Assembly: GCF_026339955.1 (NCBI RefSeq)
Contig: NZ_JAPEPW010000001.1
Span: forward strand, 6,779,001 to 6,843,000
Reading direction: 5' to 3'
Source of the DNA: Streptomyces sp. NBC_01549
GTDB lineage: Bacteria; Actinomycetota; Actinomycetes; Streptomycetales; Streptomycetaceae
DNA length: 64,000 bases
In this document: piece after piece, positions 53,812 to 62,448 of the stretch
Position numbering within the stretch: the first letter of the stretch is position 1
How the letters are laid out: each line of letters starts with the position of its first letter
The notes under the pieces: generated by a model
Databases searched by the model: none
Told to the model about the DNA's origin: nothing
What the model saw: the letters and a program-made list of their open reading frames with translations, nothing else
Translations under genes and position numbers: made by a program

Positions 53812-54693
53812 TCAGCGTTCCAGCAGCATCCGCTGGAGTTCGCGGGCCGCCCGGGGCGGAGCCACGTCACTGCGGTGGGCCAGGGCGATGGTGCGGTGGA
53901 GTCCGGGACGCGCGAGCGGTGTCACCCGCAGGCCGCGCCCCGAGCGCGTCGCGACCATGCGCGGGACGACGGCCACACCGAGCCCCGCCCTGACGAAACC
54001 CAGCACCGCGTCCATCTCGCCGCCCTCGACGGCGAAGTCCGGTTCGAAGCCCTCGGCCCGGCAGGCGGCGACGGTCAGTTCCCGCAGGTCGTAGCCGTGC
54101 CGGAACATCACCAGGCGTTCACCCTCCAGGTCGGGGATGCGCACGGTGCGGCCGGTGCCCGGCGCGGGCGCCTCCGGTGACGACACCACGACCAGATCCT
54201 CGCGCAGCAGCTCCACCGTCGTCAGCGCGGGGGAGGGGGCGGGGAGCGGGAGGACGACCAGGGCGAGGTCCAACGCGCCGCGCGCCAGTTCCCGTACGAG
54301 ATCGTGGGAGCCGCCCTCCTCGATCAGCAGCCGGATACCGGGATAGCGGTCGTGGAAGGCGCGCAGTACGTCCGGGAGCAGGCCGGTGAGCAGGCTCGGC
54401 GTCGCGCCCAGGCGGACCCGGCCGCTGCGCAGCTGGGCCAGTTCCTGCACCTCGTGCCGGGCCGTGTCGGCGTCGGCCAGGATGCGCCGGGCCAGCGGCA
54501 GCAGCGCCTCGCCCGCGTCCGTCAGCGTGATGTTGCCCCGCGCGCGGAGAAAGAGGTCCGCCCCCAACTCCCGTTCCAGCGACTTGATCTGCTGGGACAG
54601 GGACGGCTGGGCGACATGGACCAGATCGGCGGCCCGGGTGAAGTGCCGGGTCTCGGCGACCGCCACGAAGTACTGGAGCTGCTGGAACTGCAT
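53812..54693 (-). CDS. LysR family transcriptional regulator
   Basis: This 293-residue regulator has the N-terminal LysR helix-turn-helix (A-A-D-L-V-H-V-A-Q-P-S-L-S-Q-Q-I) and a type 2 periplasmic-binding-like effector domain. I chose the ATG at 54693 (M-Q-F-Q-Q-L-Q-Y-F), which gives the normal family N-terminus. It is divergent from the succinate dehydrogenase operon and a T-N11-A dyad lies between them, so it probably regulates both. Confidence 0.93.
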   Translation of the reverse strand: MQFQQLQYFVAVAETRHFTRAADLVHVAQPSLSQQIKSLERELGADLFLRARGNITLTDAGEALLPLARRILADADTARHEVQELAQLRSGRVRLGATPSLLTGLLPDVLRAFHDRYPGIRLLIEEGGSHDLVRELARGALDLALVVLPLPAPSPALTTVELLREDLVVVSSPEAPAPGTGRTVRIPDLEGERLVMFRHGYDLRELTVAACRAEGFEPDFAVEGGEMDAVLGFVRAGLGVAVVPRMVATRSGRGLRVTPLARPGLHRTIALAHRSDVAPPRAARELQRMLLER

Positions 54694-54702
54694 GCACCCA
54701 TC

Positions 54703-54717
54703 ATAGGCGTCGGCTAT
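54703..54717. promoter_or_regulatory. LysR-type T-N11-A dyad
   Basis: ATAGGCGTCGGCTAT has symmetric ATAG/CTAT ends and contains the T-N11-A pattern. It starts 10 bases upstream of the LysR ATG and lies upstream of the sdh promoter candidate. Confidence 0.55.
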
Positions 54718-54738
54718 CGAAACGAGCCGGACCATGTC

Positions 54739-54776
54739 TTGGACCGATCGGCACCCGCGGCCCTAGCTTCTGACAC
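54739..54776 (+). promoter_or_regulatory. Candidate leaderless promoter of the sdh operon
   Basis: TTGGAC (54739-54744), 19 bases, then TAGCTT (54764-54769) lies 7 bases before the ATG at 54777. No ribosome binding site precedes that ATG, so transcription probably begins at or next to the start codon. Confidence 0.45.
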
Positions 54777-55484
54777 ATGGCTCTGGCAACGCGGACGGAC
54801 CGACGGCCGTCCATGGCACGCACCGCGTGGGACAGCACCGTCGGCAAGAAGACAGTGATGGCGGTCAGTGGCCTGATCATGCTGCTGTACCTGATCGCCC
54901 ATGTGTACGGCAATCTGAAGATCTTCTTCGGGGCGAGCGATTTCAACCACTACGCCCACTGGTTGCGCACCATCGGTGAACCCGCCCTGCACTATGAGTG
55001 GGCCCTGTGGATCATTCGCGTGGTCCTGGTCGTCGCGGTCGTGGCGCACGCCATCGCCGCGTACCAGCTGAGCCGCCGCGACATCAAGGCGCGCCCCAAC
55101 AAGTACGTGCACAAGAAGCCGCGGGCAAGCTACGCCACGCGCACCATGCGCTGGGGCGGGATCATCCTCGCCCTGTTCATCGTCTGGCACATCCTCGACC
55201 TGACCACCGGCACCGTGCACTCCGGCGGCTTCCAGGAGGGCCACCCGTACCAGAACGTCGTGGACACCTTCTCCACCTGGTACGGCAACGTCATCTACAT
55301 CGTCGCGATGCTCGCCCTCGGCCTGCACATCCAGCACGGCATGTGGAGCGCGTTCCAGACCCTCGGGGTCGGCAGCCGCACCCGCGACCGCGCCCTGAAG
55401 ACCACCGCCAATTCCGTTGCGCTGCTGATCACGGTCGGGTTCATCTGCCTGCCCGTGGGCGTCATGACCGGAGTCGTGAGCTGA
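54777..55484 (+). CDS. sdhC: Succinate dehydrogenase / fumarate reductase cytochrome b subunit
   Basis: This 235-residue membrane subunit has five predicted helices and histidines placed for two haems (L-I-A-H-V-Y-G-N, V-A-H-A-I, F-I-V-W-H-I-L, L-H-I-Q-H). It is of the single-subunit type-B kind seen with actinobacterial SdhCAB; no sdhD is present. It anchors the complex and passes electrons to menaquinone. It is followed by sdhA after one base. Confidence 0.93.
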   Translation: MALATRTDRRPSMARTAWDSTVGKKTVMAVSGLIMLLYLIAHVYGNLKIFFGASDFNHYAHWLRTIGEPALHYEWALWIIRVVLVVAVVAHAIAAYQLSRRDIKARPNKYVHKKPRASYATRTMRWGGIILALFIVWHILDLTTGTVHSGGFQEGHPYQNVVDTFSTWYGNVIYIVAMLALGLHIQHGMWSAFQTLGVGSRTRDRALKTTANSVALLITVGFICLPVGVMTGVVS

Positions 55485-55485
55485 C

Positions 55486-57444
55486 ATGACTGCTTCCGCC
55501 GAATACACGGACTACACGACCGGTGAGCCGGTCGTCGACGCCAAGGCCCCTTCCGGCCCGGTCAACGAACGCTGGGACACCCGCCGCTTCGAGGCCAAGC
55601 TCGTCAACCCCGCCAACCGCCGCAAGCACACGGTGATCGTCGTGGGCACCGGTCTCGCGGGCGGCTCGGCGGGCGCCACGCTCGCCGAACAGGGCTACCA
55701 CGTCGTCCAGTTCTGCTACCAGGACTCGCCCCGCCGCGCCCACTCGATCGCCGCCCAGGGCGGCATCAACGCGGCGAAGAACTACCGCAACGACGGCGAC
55801 TCCGTCCACCGGCTGTTCTACGACACCGTCAAGGGCGGAGACTTCCGGGCCCGTGAGTCCAACGTCCACCGCCTCGCGCAGATCTCGGTCGAGATCATCG
55901 ACCAGTGCGTGGCCCAGGGCGTGCCGTTCGCGCGGGAGTACGGGGGTCTGCTCGACACCCGTTCCTTCGGTGGTGTCCAGGTGTCCCGCACCTTCTACGC
56001 CCGCGGCCAGACGGGCCAGCAGCTTCTACTCGGTGCGTATCAGGCGTTGTCGCGGCAGATCGCGGCCGGCAACATCGAGATGCATCCGCGCACCGAGATG
56101 CTCGACCTGATCGTGGTCGACGGACGGGCGCGCGGCATCGTGGCACGGGATCTCATCACCGGCCGGATCGACACCTACTTTGCGGACGCGGTCGTCCTGG
56201 CCAGCGGTGGCTATGGCAACGTCTTCTATCTCTCGACGAACGCCATGAACTCCAACGCCACCGCCGTGTGGCGGGCGCACCGGCGCGGTGCCTATTTCGC
56301 CAACCCCTGTTTCACCCAGATCCACCCGACCTGTATTCCGCGGACCGGCGAGCACCAGTCCAAGCTCACCCTGATGAGCGAGTCGCTGCGCAACGACGGC
56401 CGTATCTGGGTCCCGAAGGCGAAGGGTGACACGCGTCCGGCGAACGAGATCCCCGAGGACGAGCGCGACTACTACCTGGAGCGCATCTATCCGTCCTTCG
56501 GCAACCTGGTTCCGCGTGACATCGCCTCCCGTGCCGCGAAGAACGTCTGTGACGAGGGCAGGGGGGTGGGTCCGGGCGGACAGGGTGTCTACCTGGACTT
56601 CGCCGACGCCATCGGGCGGATGGGCAGGGCGAAGGTCGAGGAGAAGTACGGCAACCTCTTCGACATGTACGCCCGGATCACCGCCGAGGACCCCTATACC
56701 GTGCCGATGCGGATCTACCCGGCCGTGCACTACACGATGGGCGGGCTGTGGGTCGACTACGACCTGCAGACCACCGTGCCCGGCCTGTTCGCGATCGGCG
56801 AGGCCAACTTCTCCGACCACGGAGCCAACCGTCTCGGTGCCTCGGCCCTGATGCAGGGCCTGGCCGACGGCTACTTCGTCCTGCCGTCCACCATCAACGA
56901 CTACCTCGCCCGCAACCCGCACCACGTCGACGTGACGGACGAACACCCCGCCGTCCAGGAGGTGCTGGCCGAGACCGAGGACCGGCTGCGGCTGCTGCTG
57001 GCCGTCGACGGCGACCGCACCCCCGACTCCTTCCACCGCGAACTCGGTGAGCTCATGTGGGAGTTCTGCGGCATGGCCCGCACCGAGACGGGCCTGCGCA
57101 AGGCGCTCGAGCGCATCCCGCAGATTCGCGAGGAGTTCTGGCGGCGCATCAAGGTCCCGGGCACCGGCGAGGAGTTCAACCAGTCCCTGGAGAAGGCCAA
57201 CCGCGTCGTCGACTACCTCGAGCTCGCCGAGCTCATGTGCCTCGACGCGCTGCACCGGTCCGAGTCCTGCGGCGGTCACTTCCGTGAGGAGTCCCAGACC
57301 CCGGACGGCGAGGCGGCCCGCAAGGACGAGGAGTTCACCTACGCCGCGGCCTGGGAGTTCACCGACACCGGCGCCGCACCCGTCCTGCACAAGGAAGACC
57401 TGGTCTTCGAGTACGTCCACCCCACCCAGCGGAGCTACGCATGA
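55486..57444 (+). CDS. sdhA: Succinate dehydrogenase flavoprotein subunit
   Basis: This 652-residue subunit oxidises succinate to fumarate. The FAD-binding G-T-G-L-A-G-G-S lies near residue 54, and the histidine for covalent FAD is H86 in R-A-H-S-I-A-A-Q-G-G. The capping domain with H-P-T and the arginine-containing H-Y-T-M-G-G and G-A-N-R-L-G motifs are intact. Length is normal for the actinobacterial type. It overlaps sdhB by 4 bases. Confidence 0.97.
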   Translation: MTASAEYTDYTTGEPVVDAKAPSGPVNERWDTRRFEAKLVNPANRRKHTVIVVGTGLAGGSAGATLAEQGYHVVQFCYQDSPRRAHSIAAQGGINAAKNYRNDGDSVHRLFYDTVKGGDFRARESNVHRLAQISVEIIDQCVAQGVPFAREYGGLLDTRSFGGVQVSRTFYARGQTGQQLLLGAYQALSRQIAAGNIEMHPRTEMLDLIVVDGRARGIVARDLITGRIDTYFADAVVLASGGYGNVFYLSTNAMNSNATAVWRAHRRGAYFANPCFTQIHPTCIPRTGEHQSKLTLMSESLRNDGRIWVPKAKGDTRPANEIPEDERDYYLERIYPSFGNLVPRDIASRAAKNVCDEGRGVGPGGQGVYLDFADAIGRMGRAKVEEKYGNLFDMYARITAEDPYTVPMRIYPAVHYTMGGLWVDYDLQTTVPGLFAIGEANFSDHGANRLGASALMQGLADGYFVLPSTINDYLARNPHHVDVTDEHPAVQEVLAETEDRLRLLLAVDGDRTPDSFHRELGELMWEFCGMARTETGLRKALERIPQIREEFWRRIKVPGTGEEFNQSLEKANRVVDYLELAELMCLDALHRSESCGGHFREESQTPDGEAARKDEEFTYAAAWEFTDTGAAPVLHKEDLVFEYVHPTQRSYA

Positions 57445-58190
57445 AGCTCACCCTGCGCGTCTGGCGCCAGAAGAACGCCGACGCCGACGGAGCGATGTCC
57501 ACGTACGAGGTGGACGACATCTCGGCCGACATGTCCTTCCTGGAGATGCTCGACACCCTCAACGAGGAGCTCATCCTCAAGGGCGAGGACCCCGTCGCCT
57601 TCGACCACGACTGCCGCGAGGGCATCTGCGGCGCGTGCAGCCTCGTCATCAACGGCGACGCACACGGGCCCGAACGCACCACCACCTGCCAGCTGCACAT
57701 GCGGTCCTTCCAGGACGGCGACACGATCGACATCGAGCCATGGCGCGCCTCCGCCTTCCCCGTGGTCAAGGACCTCGTCGTGGACCGGTCGGCCTTCGAC
57801 CGGATCATCCAGGCCGGCGGCTACATCACCGCCCCGACCGGCGCCGCGCCCGAGGCCCACGCGACGCCCGTGCCCAAGCCCGACGCCGACTTCGCGTTCG
57901 AGCACGCCGAATGCATCGGCTGCGGTGCCTGCGTCGCCGCCTGCCCCAACGGGGCCGCGATGCTCTTCACCTCGGCGAAGATCAACCACCTGAACGTGCT
58001 GCCGCAGGGGGCGCCCGAGCGGGAGACGCGGGTGCTGGACATGGTGGCGCAGATGGACGAGGAGGGCTTCGGCGGCTGCACCCTCACCGGCGAATGCGCC
58101 ACCGCCTGCCCGAAGGGGATTCCGTTGGTCTCCATCACCGGGATGAACAAGGAGTGGCTGCGGGCGACTCGTAAGTCGGGACGCCGCTGA
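57441..58190 (+). CDS. sdhB: Succinate dehydrogenase iron-sulfur subunit
   Basis: This 249-residue subunit carries the three clusters: [2Fe-2S] ligands C58, C63, C66 and C83; then the C158-I-G-C-G-A-C-V-A-A-C-P motif, and the last cluster cysteines including C213, C219 and C223. It transfers electrons from FAD to the cytochrome b subunit. Confidence 0.97.
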   Translation: MKLTLRVWRQKNADADGAMSTYEVDDISADMSFLEMLDTLNEELILKGEDPVAFDHDCREGICGACSLVINGDAHGPERTTTCQLHMRSFQDGDTIDIEPWRASAFPVVKDLVVDRSAFDRIIQAGGYITAPTGAAPEAHATPVPKPDADFAFEHAECIGCGACVAACPNGAAMLFTSAKINHLNVLPQGAPERETRVLDMVAQMDEEGFGGCTLTGECATACPKGIPLVSITGMNKEWLRATRKSGRR

Positions 58191-58429
58191 GGTCACCTGT
58201 TCACACAGCGTTCGCCGGATCTGTGCGGACGAGCGGGGCCGGGAGTGGTGCTCGTTCCCGGTCCCGTCTCACATCCGGGGGAATCTCCTGGCATTCAACA
58301 TCCCCACATCCTGGCTCCTGGCACAGGTCACGCGCACGCCAACCGGCATCGGAAGAACAGGAGCGCGCGGGCCGTACCGAACCGGTCTGCCGCCGCTGTG
58401 CCGAACCGGCCCGTGACCAGGAGAGTGCC

Positions 58430-59200
58430 ATGACCGGCGTTTCCACCCTCGACAGCCCCCCGCAGCCCCTGGCCCCCACCCGCTACACCGTCTCCCTCGC
58501 CCGTTCCGAGGCCGACGTCCAGGCCGCGCAGCGGCTGCGGCACGACGTCTTCGCCGGGGAGATGGGCGCCCTGCTGACCACGCCGCAGCCGGGGCTCGAC
58601 ATCGACGCCTTCGACGCCTACTGCGATCACCTGCTGGTCCGTGACACGCTCACCGACCAGGTCGTCGGCACCTACCGCCTGCTGCCCCCGGAGCGCGCCG
58701 CGATCGCCGGCCGGCTCTACTCGGAGGGCGAGTTCGACCTGACTCCGCTCGACGCGATCCGTCCGGGACTCGTGGAGGTCGGGCGCTCCTGCGTGCACCC
58801 CGACCACCGCGACGGCGCGGTCATCGGCCTCATCTGGGCCGGGATAGCCCGCTACATGGTCGAGGGCGGCCACGAGTGGCTCGCGGGCTGCTGCTCGATC
58901 CCGCTCGCCGACGGCGGCGCGCTCGTGGCCGGAACCTGGGACCGGGTGCAGGCCAAGTACCTGGCACCCGAGGAGTACCGGGTACGACCGCTGCTGCCCT
59001 GGACCGCCGAGGGTGCCACCCGCGAGCCCCGCACCGAACTGCCCCCGCTCCTGCGCGGCTATCTCCGGCTCGGCGCCTGGGTCTGCGCCGCGCCCGCGCA
59101 CGACCCGGACTTCGGGGTCGCGGACCTGTTCGTGCTGCTGTCGATGCGCCGGGTCAACCCGCGCTATCTGCGGCACTTCCTCTCGCTCGTCCCGGCCTGA
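58430..59200 (+). CDS. GNAT-type N-acyltransferase, OlsB-like
   Basis: This 256-residue protein belongs to the acyltransferase family of OlsB-like ornithine N-acyltransferases: L-R-H-D-V-F near residue 40, G-T-Y-R-L-L-P, and V-E-V-G-R-S-C-V-H-P-D followed by G-I-A-R-Y-M. The C-terminal part (L-R-G-Y-L-R-L-G-A-W-V, D-P-D-F) matches the same group. It would attach a 3-hydroxyacyl chain to ornithine. The ATG at 58430 has AGGAGA upstream. It overlaps the next gene by one base, which supports the two-step ornithine-lipid route. Confidence 0.85.
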   Translation: MTGVSTLDSPPQPLAPTRYTVSLARSEADVQAAQRLRHDVFAGEMGALLTTPQPGLDIDAFDAYCDHLLVRDTLTDQVVGTYRLLPPERAAIAGRLYSEGEFDLTPLDAIRPGLVEVGRSCVHPDHRDGAVIGLIWAGIARYMVEGGHEWLAGCCSIPLADGGALVAGTWDRVQAKYLAPEEYRVRPLLPWTAEGATREPRTELPPLLRGYLRLGAWVCAAPAHDPDFGVADLFVLLSMRRVNPRYLRHFLSLVPA

Positions 59201-60009
59201 TGAGCGTCTGGCTGCCCAGCGCGCCCTGCACCCCCAGGGCGTGCGTCGAGCCGACGGGGTCCGCCACGGCCGTACCACGGGCCGTGCTGCGGCTCGCGGC
59301 GGTCCTGGTCGTGGTCGCCACCGGGGTCGTGCTGTTGCCGTTCGGCGGGCAGATCCCCGCCGAAGTGGTACGGCGCTGGTGCCGGGCGATCGTACGGGCC
59401 GCGGGCGTCCGCGTCCGGATCACCGGCCCCGCCGCACCCACCGGCGGGCTGCTGATCGTCGCCAACCACATCTCCTGGCTGGACATCCCTCTCCTCGCCG
59501 CCGTCCGGCCGGCCCGGATGCTCGCCAAGTCCGAGATCCGGCAGTGGCCGGTGGCGGGACCGCTGGCCGCGCGTGGCGGAGTGCTGTTCATCGAGCGCGA
59601 CCGGCTGCGCACACTGCCGGGCACGGTGGCGCGGATCGCCGGGCTGCTGCGCGACGGGGCGGCCGTCGTGGCCTTCCCGGAGGGCAGCACCTGGTGCGGC
59701 AGGGCGCAGGGACACTTCCGGCGGGCCGTCTTCCAGGCCGCGCTCGACGCGGGGGTGCCGGTCCAGCCGGTGCACATCCACTACCGGCTGGCCGGGGGAG
59801 TGGCGAGCACCGCGCCCGCCTTCGTCGGGAACGACTCGCTGCTCGCCTCCCTGTGGCGGGTGGCCTCGGCCCGCGGACTGGTGGCGGAGGTCGAGGTACG
59901 GCCCACGCTCGCGCCGGGCAGCCACCCGGATCGACGGGGCCTGGCCCGCGCGGCGCAGGGCGGGTTGCATCCCCAGGGCGCACGGGCGTCGGTCCCCGTA
60001 CATCGCTGA
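59200..60009 (+). CDS. PlsC-like 1-acyl-sn-glycerol-3-phosphate-type acyltransferase, OlsA-like
   Basis: This 269-residue membrane-associated enzyme has one N-terminal hydrophobic helix (V-L-R-L-A-A-V-L-V-V-V-A-T) and the acyltransferase motifs N-H-I-S-W-L-D (H-x4-D), F-I-E-R-D-R and F-P-E-G-S-T. Its ATG overlaps the OlsB-like stop by one base (ATGA). It would add the second acyl chain to lyso-ornithine lipid. A role in phospholipid synthesis is the alternative, but the coupling favours ornithine lipid. Confidence 0.87.
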   Translation: MSVWLPSAPCTPRACVEPTGSATAVPRAVLRLAAVLVVVATGVVLLPFGGQIPAEVVRRWCRAIVRAAGVRVRITGPAAPTGGLLIVANHISWLDIPLLAAVRPARMLAKSEIRQWPVAGPLAARGGVLFIERDRLRTLPGTVARIAGLLRDGAAVVAFPEGSTWCGRAQGHFRRAVFQAALDAGVPVQPVHIHYRLAGGVASTAPAFVGNDSLLASLWRVASARGLVAEVEVRPTLAPGSHPDRRGLARAAQGGLHPQGARASVPVHR

Positions 60010-60064
60010 CGTATCAGGACAGGGCGACCTGGAGGGACAGGGGCCGGTGGCCGGCGGTACGGGG

Positions 60065-62408
60065 CTACCGGCCCCCGGCGAGCACCCGGGCGAGATACGG
60101 CGCCGTCGTGCTCCCCTGCGTCCGCGCCACCTCGGCCGGGGGTCCCGCGGCCACGATCCGCCCGCCCGCGTCCCCGCCGCCCGGACCCAGTCCGCGCCCC
60201 CGACCACCGAACAGGGAGCGTAGGTGCTCGGCAGGGACAGCAGCTCCACGCTCACGAACCGTTCCTGTGGACTGAGCGGGATTGAGCCCGATCAGCCGCA
60301 CGCCCCGAACGGTCTTGGGCGCTCCCCCACTGCCTTAAGGGCGTGGGAGGTACCCCCAGGTCCCCGGCGTACTCAGCCCCGGGGCGGCGACACGCATCCT
60401 GTGCGTGGTCCGATCCCGGGAGGCCGGTTCCCTGTGCGACCTGGCCATGTGGGCACGGCCAGAGGCGACGGGGAGGCCCCGAACCATCACTCCGGTGGAG
60501 CGGGGGCCCCGCACGCTGGCACCACACCCGGCGTCCCAGATCGCACGGCGACGCTAACCCGGACGGCCCAGGGCACCGCAAGCCCGCGAGCCGACCATCA
60601 CACGATCGAGTTAAAGCGGCCCTGTGTGCACTCCTCGGCGAACAGTCGCTAACCCCTCGCCCTGGCAGGTCTCGCAGCGTCTGCCCGCGACGTTGAAGGA
60701 GAAGCGCCCCACCCCGTAGCCGCGCCTTCGCGCCTCCTCCGCCCTGGCGAAGACCTTGCGCACCACATCGAAGAGGCCCGTGTACGTGGCGAGATTCGAG
60801 CGCGGGGTACGGCCGATGGGCTTCTGGTCGACGGAGACGAGCCGTCCCACTCCCTCCAGTTCCTCGGTCACCTCGCCGATGAGGGTGGACTTGCCCGAGC
60901 CGGAGAGGCCCGTGACGGCGGTGAACACACCGAGCGGGAACGCGGCACTCACCTCGCGCAGGTTGTGGCGGCTCACCGGACCCACCTTCAACTGGCCTTG
61001 TGGGCAACGGACTTCACGTTCCGGCGCCGCGGAGCGGTCGAAGAGGAAGTGGGCCGTGGCCGACTCCTGCACCCCGGCGAGCTCCGCCACCGGACCGCTG
61101 TGCAGCACCCGCCCGCCGTGCTCACCCGCCCGCGGACCGACGTCGACGAGCCAGTCGGCACCGCGGACGACATCCAGATGGTGCTCGACCACGAACACCG
61201 AGTTGCCCGCCGCCTTCAGCCGGTCCAGGACCGTGAGCAGGGCCTCCGTGTCCGCCGGGTGCAGACCCGCGGACGGCTCGTCGAGCACGTAGACGACACC
61301 GAACAGACCGGAGCGCAACTGCGTGGCCAGCCGCAGTCGTTGCAACTCGCCGGCGGAGAGCGTCGGGGTGGCCCGGTCGAGGCTGAGGTAACCGAGGCCG
61401 AGTTCGACGACGGGGGCGATCCGCGCCCTGAGGTCGTCGGTGAGGACACGGGCCGTCTCCCCCCGGGGCTCCAGGGTCCCGGTCAGCTCGGACAGCGGCA
61501 GCGCGGCCAGTTCGGCGATCGTACGGCCGTCGAAGGTCACGGCCAGCGCCTCGGGACGCAGCCTGCTGCCGCCGCACACCGGGCACGGGGCGCTGGTCAG
61601 GAACCGCTCGGCCCTCGCCCGCAGCGTCGGACTCTTCGAATCGGAGAACGTCTTCATGACGTAGCGCCGGGCGCTCATGTACGTGCCCTGGTAGGGGCGT
61701 TGGATCCGGTCCGCGTCCCGCACCGGATGCACGGTGACGACCGGCTGTTCGTCCGTGAACAGGATCCACTCCCGCTGCTCGGCGGGCAGCTCGCGCCACG
61801 GCCGGTCCACGTCGTAGCCCAGCGCGTCGAGGACGTCGCGCAGGTTCTTGCCCTGCCAGGCACCGGGCCACGCGGCGATGGCGCCCCCCACGGATCGACA
61901 GCGACGGGTCCGGGACCAGCGACTCCTCGGTCGTACGGTGGACCCGGCCGAGACAGTGACAGGCCGGGCAGGCCCCGGCGGCGGTGTTCGGCGAGAAGGC
62001 GTCCGAGTCGAGGCGTTCGACGCCCCGCGGATAGTCGCCCGCGCGTGAGAACAGCATCCGCAGGGAGTTGGAGAGGTTGGTGACCGTGCCGACGGACGAG
62101 CGCGAGGTGGGCGCCGAGCGGCGCTGCTGGAGCGAGACAGCGGGCGGCAGCCCGGTGATGTCCCCCACCTTCGGCGCCCCGACCTGGTGGATCAGCCGCC
62201 GCGCGTACGGCGCGACCGACTCGAAGTAGCGTCGCTGGGCCTCCGCGTAGATCGTGCCGAACGCCAGCGAGGACTTGCCCGAGCCCGAGACCCCCGTGAA
62301 GACCGCGAGGACATCGCGCGGAATGTCGACGTCCACACCCTGGAGATTGTGCTCGCGGGCACCCCGCACACGGACGTACGCATCATGGCGGCCGTGCGGG
62401 TCGGACAT
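60065..62408 (-). pseudogene. UvrA-like ATP-binding protein, degraded by frameshift, insertion and deletion
   Basis: The gene starts at 62408 (AGGAG upstream) with the UvrA N-terminus (G-A-R-E-H-N-L, Walker A G-V-S-G-S-G-K-S-S). At 61884-61889 a run of six G on the coding strand, where five are expected, shifts the frame. The second piece (to about 60651) carries the L-S-A-G-E-L-Q-R-L-R-L signature, D-E-P-S-A-G-L-H, a second Walker A and the start of the zinc motif C-E-T-C-Q-G-E-G. Then 390 bases of unrelated DNA intervene, V-E-L-L-S-L-P-S-T-Y-A-P-C resumes at 60255, and after a further deletion of around 170-200 residues the extreme C-terminus (L-G-P-G-G-G-D-A-G-G-R) ends at 60065. Intact relatives are about 790 residues. 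It is not functional as sequenced. Confidence 0.9.
60261..60650. mobile_element. Putative 390-bp non-coding insertion (MITE-like) in the UvrA remnant
   Basis: The UvrA-like coding sequence is split between G-E-G (60655) and V-S-V-E-L-L (60255), and AACC stands at both edges (60257-60260 and 60651-60654), as expected for a 4-base target duplication. The ends show only weak inverted similarity (GTTCCTGTGGA at one end, GTTCGCCGAGGA a few bases inside the other). No convincing reading frame lies inside. A hairpin with GGGAGGTACCCCC-type sequence (about 60326-60360) is inside. Confidence 0.55.
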
Positions 62409-62448
62409 CGACGGGACTCCTGGGGGGCTCGGGGCAAACCCCACGATT

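Noticed and set aside
60252..61007. Open frame on the minus strand spanning the insertion as a separate gene
   Set aside because: It is a frame-shifted shadow of the UvrA remnant and insertion, with no domain and a biased composition.
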